Shown piece after piece: positions 33,978 through 43,700 of a stretch of 64,000 nt of DNA. Made by a program: the position numbers and the translations under genes. The stretch's first letter is position 1. Each line of letters starts with the position of its first letter. Under the pieces are notes generated by a model. The model worked only from the letters and a program-made list of their open reading frames with translations, did no database searches and was not told the origin of the DNA. The stretch is from Salinisphaera sp049568105 (lineage in GTDB: Bacteria > Pseudomonadota > Gammaproteobacteria > Nevskiales > Salinisphaeraceae): the NCBI RefSeq assembly GCF_049568105.1, contig NZ_CP145335.1, positions 1,736,001 to 1,800,000 of the forward strand, read 5' to 3'.

Positions 33978-34247
33978 ATGGCTCTGTCGACGCAAGAAAA
34001 AGCCGAGGTCATCGAAAAATACGGGCGCGGCTCCGGTGATACCGGTTCGCCGGAAGTGCAGATTGCACTGTTGACTACCCGTATTAGCCAGCTCGGCGAG
34101 CATTTCGATTTCCATAAGGGAGATCACCATTCCCGTCGCGGCTTGCTGAAGATGGTCAACCGTCGTCGCAAGCTGCTCGACTACGTGAAACGGCATGATG
34201 CCAACCGTTATAAAACGATCATTCAGGATCTTGGCCTGCGTCGCTAA
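33978..34247 (+). CDS. rpsO: 30S ribosomal protein S15
   Basis: Primary binder of the 16S central domain. 89 residues, the exact family length, with MALSTQEKAEVIEKYGR, the RNA-contact region GSPEVQIALLTTRI, HKGDHHSRRGLL and the end LGLRR. AGGAG precedes the ATG at 33978. The long leader after the promoter is compatible with S15 translational autoregulation known in E. coli, although I did not fold it. A terminator separates it from pnp. Confidence 0.97.
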   Translation: MALSTQEKAEVIEKYGRGSGDTGSPEVQIALLTTRISQLGEHFDFHKGDHHSRRGLLKMVNRRRKLLDYVKRHDANRYKTIIQDLGLRR

Positions 34248-34271
34248 GCGCACGGCTCACGATTGATCGTG

Positions 34272-34308
34272 AAAGCGCCCCTCGGGTAGCCGAGACGGGC
34301 GCTTTTTT
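34272..34308 (+). terminator. Terminator between rpsO and pnp
   Basis: AAAGCGCCC (34272-34280) pairs with GGGCGCTTT (34297-34305). An inner CTCGG / CCGAG stem extends it, and T residues follow. As in E. coli, some transcripts should end here and some continue into pnp. Confidence 0.9.
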
Positions 34309-34338
34309 GTTTCGAAAGCAGGAAGTCAGGAAAAATAC

Positions 34339-36465
34339 GTGAGTAAAGTAGAAGTCACCAGCCGGCAGAGCTTCCAGTACGGCGAACACAACGTCACGCT
34401 GGAAACCGGTGAAATCGCACGCCAAGCCGATGGCGCCGTGATGGTCAGCATGGGCGATACGGCGGTCCTGGTTACCGCCGTGGGTAAAAAAGAAGCCAAG
34501 CCCGACGCCAATTTCTTTCCGCTGACCGTCAATTACCAAGAACGGACCTATGCCGGCGGTAAAATCCCCGGCGGGTTTTTTAAGCGAGAAGGGCGCCCGG
34601 GGGAAAAAGAAACACTGACCTGTCGTCTGATCGACCGGCCGATTCGCCCGCTGTTTCCGAACGGGTTCTATAACGAAGTCCAGATCATCGCGACGGTGAT
34701 GTCGGTCGATCCGGAAATCGATGCCGATATCCCGGCCATGATCGGTGCTTCCGCCGCACTGGCGTTGTCCGGTATGCCGTTCGAAGGCCCGATCGGCGGC
34801 GCGCGCGTGGGCTATGCCAACGGCGAGTACGTCCTCAACCCGAGCGCGACGCTGCTCAAGGACAGCGAGTTAAATCTGGTCGTGGCCGGCACCTCGGATG
34901 CGGTGTTGATGGTCGAGTCCGAGGCCAAGCAGCTGTCCGAGGAAATTATGCTCGGCGCCGTACTGTTTGGCCATGAGCAGCTCCAGGCGGCCATTAAGGC
35001 GATCGACGCCCTGGCTGCCGAAGCGGCCCGTCCGGCTTGGGACTGGCAGGCCCCCGAAAAAGACGAATCGCTGGCCGATGCCGTCGCGCGGGTCGCCAGC
35101 GACGACGTCACCGCGGCCTACCAGATCGCCGACAAGCAGGAGCGTCAGACGCGGCTCGGCGAGATCAAGGATAAGGTCGTGGCGGAACTGGCCGCTGCCG
35201 AAGGCGAAGGTGGCCACGCTGAGGCCGACGTCAAGGCTGCACTGGGCGATCTCGAGAAGAAAACGGTGCGTTCGCGCATCCTCGAAGGCCAGCCGCGTAT
35301 CGACGGTCGCGATACCCGCACCGTACGCGATTTGAGTATCCGGACCGGCGTACTGCCGCGCACCCACGGCTCGGCGCTGTTCACTCGTGGCGAGACCCAG
35401 GCCCTGGCCGTGGCTACGCTCGGCACCGGCCGCGATGCGCAGATGATCGATGCGGTCGAAGGCAAGTATGAAGATCCGTTCATGCTGCACTACAACTTCC
35501 CGCCGTACTGCGTTGGCGAGACTGGTTTCATGGGCAGCCCCAAGCGTCGAGAGATCGGCCATGGCAAGCTGGCCAAGCGCGGCATCATGGGCGTTCTGCC
35601 GGACCTCGAAAACGAGTTCCCCTACGTCATGCGTGTGGTCTCGGAAGTGACCGAGTCGAATGGCTCGTCCTCGATGGCCTCGGTCTGCGGCACCAGTCTG
35701 GCGTTGATGGATGCCGGTGTGCCGATCAAGGCGCCGGTGGCCGGCGTGGCCATGGGCCTGATCAAGGACGGCGACAAGTTCGCCGTGCTTACCGACATCC
35801 TGGGCGACGAGGATCACCTCGGCGACATGGACTTCAAGGTCGCTGGGTCGTCGAACGGCGTCACGGCGCTGCAGATGGACATCAAGATCGGCGGGATCAC
35901 GCGCGAGATCATGGAAGTCGCCCTGGAGCAGGCCAAGGAAGGCCGTATGCACATCCTGGGCGTGATGTCGGAAGCCATCGACGCGCCGCGCAAGGAAGTC
36001 TCCGAGTGGGCGCCGCGCATCTTCAACATCAAGATCGATTCCGAGAAGATTCGTGACGTCATCGGCAAGGGCGGCGCGACCATCCGCTCGATCACCGAAG
36101 AAACCGGTGCGTCCATCGATATCGAAGACGACGGTACGATCCACGTGGCGGCAGTCGATAAGACCGCAGCCGATATGGCGATCAAGCGGATCGAAGACAT
36201 CACCCGCGATATCGAGGCCGGCCAGGTCTACGAGGGCAAGGTGGTACGGATCGTTGACTTCGGTGCGTTCGTGAATCTGGTGCCGGGCCGCGACGGACTG
36301 GTACATATTTCGCAAATCGCGCCGCATCGCGTCGAAAACGTCTCCGATGAACTCTCCGAAGGCCAGATGGTCAAGGTCAAGGTGCTCGAGGTCGATCGCC
36401 AAGGCCGAATTCGGCTTTCGATGAAGGAATTGGCCGAGCAAGAAAGCGAGGAAAGCGCCGAGTAG
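34339..36465 (+). CDS. pnp: Polyribonucleotide nucleotidyltransferase (PNPase)
   Basis: 3'-to-5' phosphorolytic exoribonuclease of the RNA degradosome. GTG start with AGGA upstream; 708 residues. Two RNase PH-like domains are visible (about 1-225 and 310-545; GSALFTRGETQAL near 350 starts the second), with an all-alpha linker between. Then come a KH domain (KIRDVIGKGGATIRSITEETGA, about 557-615) and an S1 domain (YEGKVVRIVDFGAFVNLVPGRDGLVHISQI, about 625-695). Gene order rpsO-pnp is universal in Gammaproteobacteria. A strong terminator follows. Confidence 0.97.
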   Translation: MSKVEVTSRQSFQYGEHNVTLETGEIARQADGAVMVSMGDTAVLVTAVGKKEAKPDANFFPLTVNYQERTYAGGKIPGGFFKREGRPGEKETLTCRLIDRPIRPLFPNGFYNEVQIIATVMSVDPEIDADIPAMIGASAALALSGMPFEGPIGGARVGYANGEYVLNPSATLLKDSELNLVVAGTSDAVLMVESEAKQLSEEIMLGAVLFGHEQLQAAIKAIDALAAEAARPAWDWQAPEKDESLADAVARVASDDVTAAYQIADKQERQTRLGEIKDKVVAELAAAEGEGGHAEADVKAALGDLEKKTVRSRILEGQPRIDGRDTRTVRDLSIRTGVLPRTHGSALFTRGETQALAVATLGTGRDAQMIDAVEGKYEDPFMLHYNFPPYCVGETGFMGSPKRREIGHGKLAKRGIMGVLPDLENEFPYVMRVVSEVTESNGSSSMASVCGTSLALMDAGVPIKAPVAGVAMGLIKDGDKFAVLTDILGDEDHLGDMDFKVAGSSNGVTALQMDIKIGGITREIMEVALEQAKEGRMHILGVMSEAIDAPRKEVSEWAPRIFNIKIDSEKIRDVIGKGGATIRSITEETGASIDIEDDGTIHVAAVDKTAADMAIKRIEDITRDIEAGQVYEGKVVRIVDFGAFVNLVPGRDGLVHISQIAPHRVENVSDELSEGQMVKVKVLEVDRQGRIRLSMKELAEQESEESAE

Positions 36466-36494
36466 TCGAACGCCGGCTATCAACGCGACTCGCG

Positions 36495-36525
36495 AAAAGC
36501 GCCTCTCCGGAGGCGCTTTTTTTTT
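36495..36525 (+). terminator. Rho-independent terminator after pnp
   Basis: AAAAGCGCCTC (36495-36505), loop TCCG, GAGGCGCTTTT (36510-36520), then five more T. An 11-bp perfect stem. It closes the operon that begins at metY. Confidence 0.95.
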
Positions 36526-36888
36526 GGGCCTGAGGCGGTTGCTGTCGTCCCTGTGCTGCATTGGCCCGGCTTGCAAAAAGCGACTTGGGGCCAGGCTCGA
36601 AGCACCGCAGGGCGCCCTCGGTTTATCGGGCATGAGGTGGGCCCAAGCCGACAAGACAAACCGGCCACAGAGTCACGACACAACGGCTATCGGGGGCTGT
36701 CATTGGCTAATGTTGTCCGATCACGCGATCTCGCCCGAATGTTTGCCGTCATGTGGAGCGCGCGCGTATAGCGCATCTCGACTCGCTCTAGTCCAGAATG
36801 CGCGTGGCAGCACGCAATGCCGGGCATCAGGCAGTGGGATCCGGTAGGCAAGCACAAGAGCGGTCACCGGGTATGGGATCGTGACCAT
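36526..36888. other. Gene-free segment between the pnp and phaR terminators
   Basis: About 360 bases with no supported gene. The frames present have no conserved residues or ribosome sites. A short inverted repeat GGTCAC / GTGACC (36862-36885) is visible. It is bounded by terminators on both sides, as expected for an untranscribed spacer between convergent units. Confidence 0.6.
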
Positions 36889-36916
36889 AAAAAAAGCCCC
36901 CTTGGAGAAGGGGGCT
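36889..36916 (-). terminator. Rho-independent terminator of the phaR-like gene
   Basis: Read on the minus strand: AGCCCCCTT, loop CTCC, AAGGGGGCT, then seven T. It lies 130 bases beyond the phaR stop, after further hairpins. Confidence 0.9.
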
Positions 36917-36924
36917 AAGTGCGA

Positions 36925-36958
36925 GAAAGGCCGTTAGGCCTTTCGGAGGAGATTCCTC
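36925..36958. repeat. Stacked hairpins in the phaR 3' region
   Basis: GAAAGGCC-GTTA-GGCCTTTC (36925-36944) is a perfect 8-bp stem with a tetraloop. Next to it GAGGA-GAT-TCCTC (36946-36958) forms a second. With the terminator at 36889 there are three hairpins in a row in the transcribed 3' end, an unusual density. Confidence 0.45.
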
Positions 36959-37047
36959 GACCGCCTCGGCGATCTGCAAATTAGTATAGTACGACTTTCG
37001 TATAAATCAAGAATATTCTGGAATTTTCTTGCCGAGCCGCTGACGGT

Positions 37048-37608
37048 TCAATCCTGGTTCGAGGCGTCCCCGGTTTGGGGCGTGTTCGACTGTCCAGCGC
37101 CTGTTGTGTCCGAACTGATATCAGACTCCGCATCGTCCTCGGGCGGCCGTGTGTCACGGCGGTCCAGATTCGCCAGAAATTCCCGGCGTACGCTGCGCCA
37201 GATCGGTAGTTGGTGCTGCGATAATTCGCGCAGTGCAGCCAATGGATTGTTCGCGCCGAGCAGGCGGCGCAGGCGCTCGCGAAACTGTGCTTGCTGTTCG
37301 TTGAACAGCTCCAGCGATAATTCCAGGTACGAGCTCATGGCGCCCTGCATCGAGTCGCCATAGAAGCGAATGATGTGGCGCAAGATTTCGGTTCGGAAGA
37401 TCGGGTCGCCGCCTTCTTCCTGTTCGCTGATCACCTGCAGGAGAATGCTGCGTGTGATGTCGCGCCCGCTGCGCTTGTCGACAATCGTGAAATCTTCGTT
37501 CGCGATCACGAGCTGGCGCACATGGTCGAGCGTGATGTAGCGGCTGACTTCTGTGTCGTACAGCCGACGGTTGGGATATTTCTTGATGATCCGCTGTGTA
37601 GAAGCCAT
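37048..37608 (-). CDS. phaR: Polyhydroxyalkanoate synthesis regulator (PhaR-like)
   Basis: Contains the N-terminal PHB/PHA accumulation-regulator DNA-binding domain, recognised from IIKKYPNRRLYDTEVSRYITLDHVRQLV and the DFTIVDKRSGRDITRSILLQVI motif (about 8-70). It is followed by a PHB_acc domain (HIIRFYGDSMQGAMSSYLELSLELF). 186 residues from the ATG at 37608. In other bacteria PhaR represses phasin genes and senses polymer. The Asp/Ser/Thr-rich tail is variable. No PHA synthase or phasin gene is in the window. Upstream on the same strand, 144 bases away, is dksA. Confidence 0.9.
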   Translation of the reverse strand: MASTQRIIKKYPNRRLYDTEVSRYITLDHVRQLVIANEDFTIVDKRSGRDITRSILLQVISEQEEGGDPIFRTEILRHIIRFYGDSMQGAMSSYLELSLELFNEQQAQFRERLRRLLGANNPLAALRELSQHQLPIWRSVRREFLANLDRRDTRPPEDDAESDISSDTTGAGQSNTPQTGDASNQD

Positions 37609-37752
37609 CGGCAGTTCGGTTGCGGTATTGCCCGGTCGCTGGAAACGGAGTGTCCAACCTGCGCAAGCAGGCACGCCACGACCTGGGCGTCGCCGGGCGA
37701 CGCTCAGGTCGAAACGAGTGCAGCGGCAAGTCGTCTCTGTTTTGCTCTAGGG

Positions 37753-38196
37753 CTAGCGGCCGAGTTGACGCTCGCGGATTTCGTCGAGGCTCTTGCAGTC
37801 CACACAGAGGGTGGCCGTTGGACGGGCCTCAAGCCTGCGAATGCCGATTTCGGTACCGCAGGTTTCACAGAAACCGTATTCGTCGCGATCGACTCGTGCG
37901 ATGCCTTGGTCGATCTTGCGGATCAACTTGCGTTCGCGGTCCCGGGTGCGCAGCTCCAGGCTGAATTCCGATTCCTGGCTGGCCCGGTCGGTCGGATCCG
38001 GAAAGTTCGCCGCCTCATCCTTCATGTGATGCATGGTGCGGTCCACTTCCTCCATCAGCTCACGCTTCCACTGCATGAGAATGTTTCGGAAATGCTCGCG
38101 CTGCGCCTCGTTCATGTACTCCTCGTCCTCGGACGGGGTGTACGGCGTAAACTCCTGCGGCGCGTCGAGTTTTGAGGGGTTTTCGCTGGTCGCCAT
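37753..38196 (-). CDS. dksA: RNA polymerase-binding transcription factor DksA
   Basis: Works with ppGpp on RNA polymerase to repress stable RNA and activate amino-acid operons. 147 residues from the ATG at 38196. The coiled-coil tip carries the key aspartates D67 and D70 in FPDPTDRASQE. The zinc finger has all four cysteines, C110, C113, C131 and C134, so this is the zinc-containing form. A longer frame to 38235 adds 13 residues and is less likely. Several promoters in this window have the GC-rich discriminator expected of its targets. Confidence 0.96.
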   Translation of the reverse strand: MATSENPSKLDAPQEFTPYTPSEDEEYMNEAQREHFRNILMQWKRELMEEVDRTMHHMKDEAANFPDPTDRASQESEFSLELRTRDRERKLIRKIDQGIARVDRDEYGFCETCGTEIGIRRLEARPTATLCVDCKSLDEIRERQLGR

Positions 38197-38340
38197 GATA
38201 TTCTCGGATCGACAAACAGCGCGTAGCTTTAGCAAAAATAGTGCCGTTGTGCAATCAACTGCTGATGTGCTCGGTCACTGGCGCACTCCAGCGACCACAT
38301 TCCGCGCAACATCGAAGACGAAGCCGACAAATACAGGATG

Positions 38341-39114
38341 TCATCGCCGGGCCGGCAGAGATGGCTCCGGCGCCGGCGGATAGTCTGTTTCCAGATACAG
38401 CAGCGTGGCCCCGATGACTGCCGCCGGCATGACCAGGAGATTGGCCAGTGGCACCGCGGTCGCCACGGTCACGATGCCGCCGAAGCCGAGGTGTCGCCAG
38501 CTGCGGGCATGCAGACAGCGCATTTTCTCATCGAAGTGCATGCCGCGATTGGCCATGGGCTGGTCGAGATATTCGAAGGCCAGCATGAAAGCGCCAAACA
38601 CGAACCAGAGCGGCGCAATCGCGAGATTGGCCACTGGGATGAATAACAGCACCAAGCTCACCAGGCCCAGCAGAATGGCCCGAGAGGCGTAATAGCGTAG
38701 CCGGCGCATTTCGCCGGTCACCCCGTCGATCATTTCGCCGGCCAGATTCATGCCGCTGTTGGGTTCGCGGCCGGTCATCAGCGTCTCGACCCGCGCCGAC
38801 AGCATGCCGTTGAATGGGCTTGCGATCAGGTTCGCGAGCAGGGTGAAGAAGTAGCAAAAAGCCAGCGCACCGATGATCATGGCCAGCCACCAGAGCACGT
38901 TCTCGAGCCACTGCAACCAGTCGGGCAGACCGGAAAGCCAAGCCGTGAGCCAGTCGTTGAGTTGCCAGCCAAACAGGCTCATGAGAGCCACGATCAGTAC
39001 GATATTGATAATGATCGGCATGATCACATAGCGCCTCAGGCCAGGCGCGCCGAGCATGCCGAAGCCGCGTGCCAGGTAGGACGGGCCGAGCACGAGTTCG
39101 GATACGGGGTTCAT
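38341..39114 (-). CDS. cysZ: Sulfate transporter CysZ
   Basis: Inner-membrane protein for high-affinity sulfate uptake feeding cysteine synthesis. 257 residues. The hydrophobic segments lie at about 28-50, 68-95, 145-175 and 205-235. Family motifs include LGPSYLARGFGML at the start, FTLLANLIASPFNGMLSARVE and FEYLDQPMANRGMHF. It is divergent from the lipoprotein gene, with 265 bases between starts. Not linked to other cys genes here. Confidence 0.92.
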   Translation of the reverse strand: MNPVSELVLGPSYLARGFGMLGAPGLRRYVIMPIIINIVLIVALMSLFGWQLNDWLTAWLSGLPDWLQWLENVLWWLAMIIGALAFCYFFTLLANLIASPFNGMLSARVETLMTGREPNSGMNLAGEMIDGVTGEMRRLRYYASRAILLGLVSLVLLFIPVANLAIAPLWFVFGAFMLAFEYLDQPMANRGMHFDEKMRCLHARSWRHLGFGGIVTVATAVPLANLLVMPAAVIGATLLYLETDYPPAPEPSLPARR

Positions 39115-39379
39115 CTATCGTTCGACAAACGGTCGCTAGATTCTTAGCCCTATTGTAGTCCCTGTAACGTTAAGGTCTGTTGATGTTTCGTTGTGTTCGC
39201 GCCAAGCGCTGTCTTGCGCCGCGTCAAGAGATTGTACGTACTGCGCTGCCGTTGCCCGCCAGCGCCGGCAGGGCGTCCGAAGGTGCCCAGCCTATCGGCT
39301 CGATTCGCCCAATCGGGTACTGAAACGAAAGCCATCGCAAGACTTCGTACGGCCCACATCCAACCTGCGAGTTCCCGTT

Positions 39380-40087
39380 ATGAGTTCACGACCGATAGTG
39401 CGCGCTGCCGCCATGGCGCTGTTGATCCCCGTTCTTGGGCTGGCCGCCTGTTCGAAAGACGACCAAGAGCAGGCCGAGGGTCAGGCCCAAGCCGCCCAGG
39501 AGCAGCTCAAGCAGGCCAATGACAATCTAGAGCAGGCACAGCAACAGCTGGCCGAAGCCAAGCAACAGGCCGCCGAAGCCAAGGCCCAGCAAGACCCGCA
39601 GGCCGCGCAGGACAAGGTCAGCCAAGCACAGAAGAAACAGGCCAGTGCCGATGAAAAACAGACCCAGGCCCGTCAGGCTTCGGAGCAAAAGACTGAACAG
39701 GCACGCAACGCCGCACGCAAGCAGGCCAAGAATAACGATCAGCCGATATGCAGCGACTGCGGCACGGTGAGTGCCATCACGCCGGTACAACGCAATGCAC
39801 AGCACGGCAGTGGAGTAGGCGCAGTCGCCGGTGGCGTGGCCGGCGGCGTCGTCGGCAGTCAGATCGGGCACGGCGCTGGCAAGACGATCGCCGAGATCGC
39901 TGGCGCGCTCGGCGGTGCCTATGCCGGCAACGCGGCTGAAAAACATGTGCGCAAGGTGACGGTGTATCAGGTCAGCGTGGCCATGGATACCGGCGGCACG
40001 CGCAGCGTGACGCTGGATTCGGCCGACGGAATCAGTGCCGGCACCCGTGTCCGGGTACAGGGCAGCGATATCGCCCCGATGCGATAA
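39380..40087 (+). CDS. Lipoprotein with coiled coil and glycine-zipper 2TM domain
   Basis: 235 residues from the ATG at 39380. A signal peptide ends in the lipobox LAAC with C24 as the lipidated residue; Ser at +2 fits outer-membrane sorting. Residues 28-118 are a Gln/Ala/Lys/Glu-rich repeat that should form one long helix or coiled coil. Then CSDCG (C124, C127) and a glycine zipper (about 143-184, GSGVGAVAGGVAGGVVGSQIGHGAG) lead to a C-terminal beta part. The second half matches the Rick_17kDa/SlyB-like envelope proteins. The coiled coil in front of it is unusual. Earlier in-frame starts would destroy the signal peptide. Function unknown; an envelope spacer is plausible. Confidence 0.88.
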   Translation: MSSRPIVRAAAMALLIPVLGLAACSKDDQEQAEGQAQAAQEQLKQANDNLEQAQQQLAEAKQQAAEAKAQQDPQAAQDKVSQAQKKQASADEKQTQARQASEQKTEQARNAARKQAKNNDQPICSDCGTVSAITPVQRNAQHGSGVGAVAGGVAGGVVGSQIGHGAGKTIAEIAGALGGAYAGNAAEKHVRKVTVYQVSVAMDTGGTRSVTLDSADGISAGTRVRVQGSDIAPMR

Positions 40088-40102
40088 AACACGGCAGCCA
40101 CG

Positions 40103-40130
40103 AAAAAGCCCGGACATTGGTCCGGGCTTT
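40103..40130. terminator. Bidirectional terminator between the lipoprotein gene and queF
   Basis: AAAGCCCGGAC (40105-40115), loop ATTG, GTCCGGGCTTT (40120-40130). The minus-strand reading ends in five T, the plus-strand reading in three, so it serves convergent queF best but can act on both. Confidence 0.85.
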
Positions 40131-40169
40131 CGGCATACCGTTCGGCCTGCAGAGGCGGCTTTGGGAGCG

Positions 40170-40559
40170 CTAGGGCAGATCGACCCGCGTTGGCGGCTGC
40201 CAGCCATCGGCCCGGTGCTCGGCGATCACGGTCGTATCGATACCGCCGCGGACCCAGAATTCAGCGGTCACGCGCATGAATCGTGGCGCGGTCGCAGCCA
40301 CCAGATCCGACAGGATCTTGTTGGTCACGGCTTCGTGGAAGGCGCCTTCGTCGCGATACGACCAGATATACAGCTTGAGCGCCTTCAGCTCGACGCATTG
40401 GGCTTCCGGCACATATTCCAGATGCAGCGTCGCGAAGTCCGGCTGGCCGGTCATCGGGCACAGACAAGTGAACTCAGGGATCCGCATCCGGATCGTGTAA
40501 TCGCGCTCGGGCGTGGGGTTATCGAAGGTTTCGAGTGAACGACTCGGGGAGCTGGGCAT
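40170..40559 (-). CDS. queF: NADPH-dependent 7-cyano-7-deazaguanine reductase, type I
   Basis: Reduces the nitrile preQ0 to the aminomethyl preQ1 in queuosine synthesis. At 129 residues this is the short, unimodular (type I) form. The catalytic cysteine C34 and aspartate D41 lie in TCLCPMTGQPDFA; the substrate-binding ELKALKLY has E57. The ATG at 40559 gives the normal length. Together with queH at 12.0 kb it shows that the organism modifies tRNA with queuosine. Other que genes are outside the window. Confidence 0.95.
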   Translation of the reverse strand: MPSSPSRSLETFDNPTPERDYTIRMRIPEFTCLCPMTGQPDFATLHLEYVPEAQCVELKALKLYIWSYRDEGAFHEAVTNKILSDLVAATAPRFMRVTAEFWVRGGIDTTVIAEHRADGWQPPTRVDLP

Positions 40560-40702
40560 GGCGGATGAATGCGGCGAAAGCCGGCGTGTCAAAGCATTGG
40601 CGCGCTAGGGTACACTAGGCGGCTTTTCATGCGTAGATGTGCCCGAGGCTGAAAGTGCGCGAAAAGACTGCGTCCGCGCCGTTGGAGGTCGGCTGACCCC
40701 GC

Positions 40703-43700
40703 ATGCGGCTGACCCATATCAAACTGGCTGGTTTCAAGTCGTTCGTGGACCCGACGACCTTGTCTCTGGCGTCGAATCTGACCAGCGTGGTCGGACCCAA
40801 CGGCTGCGGCAAGTCGAACGTAATCGACGCCGTGCGCTGGGTGACCGGCGAATCGAGCGCGCGCCAGTTGCGCGGCGAGGCGCTCGAAGACGTGATCTTC
40901 AACGGTTCGAACGCCCGCAAGCCGGTTGGCCGGGCCTCGGTCGAGCTCAAGTTTGATAACAGCGAGGGCAAGCTCGGCGGCCAGTACGCGGCCTTCGGCG
41001 AGATCTCGGTGCGCCGCGAGCTGACCCGCGAGTCAGGCTCGAAGTACTTCATCAACAATACCCGGGCGCGTCGGCGCGATGTGGTCGATCTGTTTCTTGG
41101 CACTGGCCTTGGCGGGCGCAGCAACTATGCGGTGATCGAGCAGGGCGCGGTCAATCGACTGATCGAGGCCAAGCCCGAGGATATGCGTCAGGTGCTCGAA
41201 GAAGCCGCCGGCATCTCCAAGTACAAGGAACGCCGGCGTGAGACCGAAAACCGCATCCGGCATACCCGTGACAACCTTGAGCGTCTGGACGATCTAATTT
41301 CGGAAGTCGGCCAGCGGCTGACGACGCTTAAGCGCCAAGCGGCCAACGCCGAAAAATACAAGACCTACAAGGCCGAGGAGCGCCAGCTGCGGGCCGAATT
41401 GCTGACCCTGCGCTGGCAGGCCCGTAGTGCCGAAGTCGAAACCGCCGAAGCCGCGCTGCGGGCCGCCGAAGAGCGCCTGCGCGAGGCCATCGGCCTGCGG
41501 CGTCAGGCCGACGAGGCCCGCGACCAGGCGGGCCAGGCGCAACAGACGGCCATGACCGAAGTACAGAATCGGCAGGCCGCGTTCTACGATGCCCAAGCCC
41601 AGGTCGGGCGCATCGAACAGGCGCTGAATCATGCCCGCGAGGTCGAGCAGATGCGTCAGCGCGAGCGCCAGGCGTTGGTGGATCGTCTCGACAAACTCGG
41701 ACAGCGACGCAACGAGGATCGCGACGCCGACCAAGGCCAACAAGAGGCTGAGGCCGCGCGACGCGCCGAGCGCGAACAGGCCGAGATCGAACTCGCCGAG
41801 GCACGCAAGCGCCTGGAAACAGCCGAAGCCGAGGCCGCCCAGGCCGAAGCCGAGTGGGACGCGCTCAGCAACCGGGAGCACAACCCGGTCCAGCAGCTCG
41901 AGGCTGAGCGTACCCAGGCCCGCTATGCCGCCCAGCAACGCGATCAACTCGCCGAGCGCGACGCTGCCCGCAAAGCCGAGCGAGACAACTTACCGGCGAT
42001 CGACGATGCCGCGATGGCTCGCGCCGAGCAGGATCAGGCGCAGCGCCAGCGAAATCTAAACGACGGCCGGGCCCAGGCCGAGCAGGCTCGACAGCAGGCC
42101 GAGACGCTACGCGATGCCATTGCCGAGGCCGAAAAACAGGCCACCGAGCAGCGCACGCGTCTGGCCGAACTACAGGCCGAGCTGGCCTCCGAGCGTAAAA
42201 TGCAGCGCGCGGTACTGCGTGAAGACGATGCCACGATCAACGACTGGCTGGCCGCGCATGGCTATGGTCAGGCCGAAGGCGTGGCGCGCCGGGTGCGGGT
42301 GCAAAGCGACATGCGGGCTGCCGCCGAGTCGGCCCTGGGGGGCCTGCTGCGCGGGTTCGTGGTCGACGACTTGACCCCGGCGGCCGGCGCCGAGATGGGC
42401 GACTGGCCGGCCGATCCAGTCGCGCTGGTGGATGCCGAAGCTGGGGTCGACTTCCCGCAGCCTGTGGCGCCGGCCGGGCTCGAAACGCTGCTCAGTGGCC
42501 TCGACGGCCCGGCCGCTTTACGTGCCGCAGCAGCGCATGTGTTCGTGGCTGACACCCTCGATGCTGCGTTGGCGGCCCGAGACGCGCTTGCGCCGCATCA
42601 ATTGATCGTGACCCGCGACGGCTGCCGGATCGGGCCGGCCAGCTTGATCACGCCGGCGGGCGAGGCCGCCGAGCAGGGTGTATTCGAGCGCGAACAGCGT
42701 ATTGCAGCCCTGCAGGAGGATATTGATCGTCTTGGTGGCGAGGTCGAGGCCGGCGAACGCGCCCTGGGCGATCAACGCCAGCAACTGGAGACTCTGCGCC
42801 AGCGCCAGACCGCGCTCGATGAATCGATTGCCAGCGAGCAGCGGGCGCTGGAGACCGCACGGGCCGAACTCGAGGGCCAACGTTTGCGCGCCGAGCAGAC
42901 CCGGCAACGCGATGCCGAAATTGCGGCCGAACGGGCCGATCTGGCCGAACAGCACCAGCAGGCCAAAGAGCACGCCGAAGCCGCTGCGACCCGAGTGGCC
43001 GAGCTCGAGATCGAGGCCGAGGAATTCGCCAGTACGCGCCAGCAGGCACGGGATCGGCTGGCCACGGCGCGCCAACAGCGTGATCGGGCCCGCAGTGAGG
43101 CCGCGACCGCCGAGCGGCGCACCGGCGAGCTCGACAACACGCTCGCCCAGATCGCCAGTCGGCGCGAGAATTTGGCGTCGCGGCTGGCCGATACCCAGAG
43201 CGCTATCGACGATGTCTCGGCCCAGCTCGAACGTTTCGATGCCCAAAGTACCGACGATTCTGCAGTCAGCGACTACAGCGCCGCAGATCTCGACGCTGCG
43301 CGCGAGACCCAGGCCGCGGCCGAGCGCGAACTGCGTGCGGCGCGAGAGGCGCTCAAAGCACGGGAGTCCGAACACAAGCAGGCTGGCCAAGCTGCGATGA
43401 ACGCAGAGCAACAGGTCGAGACCACTCGCGAGACGCTCCAGCAGGCCAAAGTCGACGTGGAGACGGCCGGTGTGCGGCGCCATGGGGTGGTCGAACAGCT
43501 TGAAGAACTCGGCGAGGCCCCGGCGTCTATTGCCGAAAACCTGGCGCCAGAGGCCACGGTCGACGCCTGGAACGACAAGATCGAGGCGGTCGAGCGTCGG
43601 ATCTCGAAACTCGGCGCGATCAATCTCGCAGCCATCGAGGAATACGACGAGGTTGCCGAGCGCGAGAAATATCTCGGCGAACAGCGCACCGACCTGTCCG

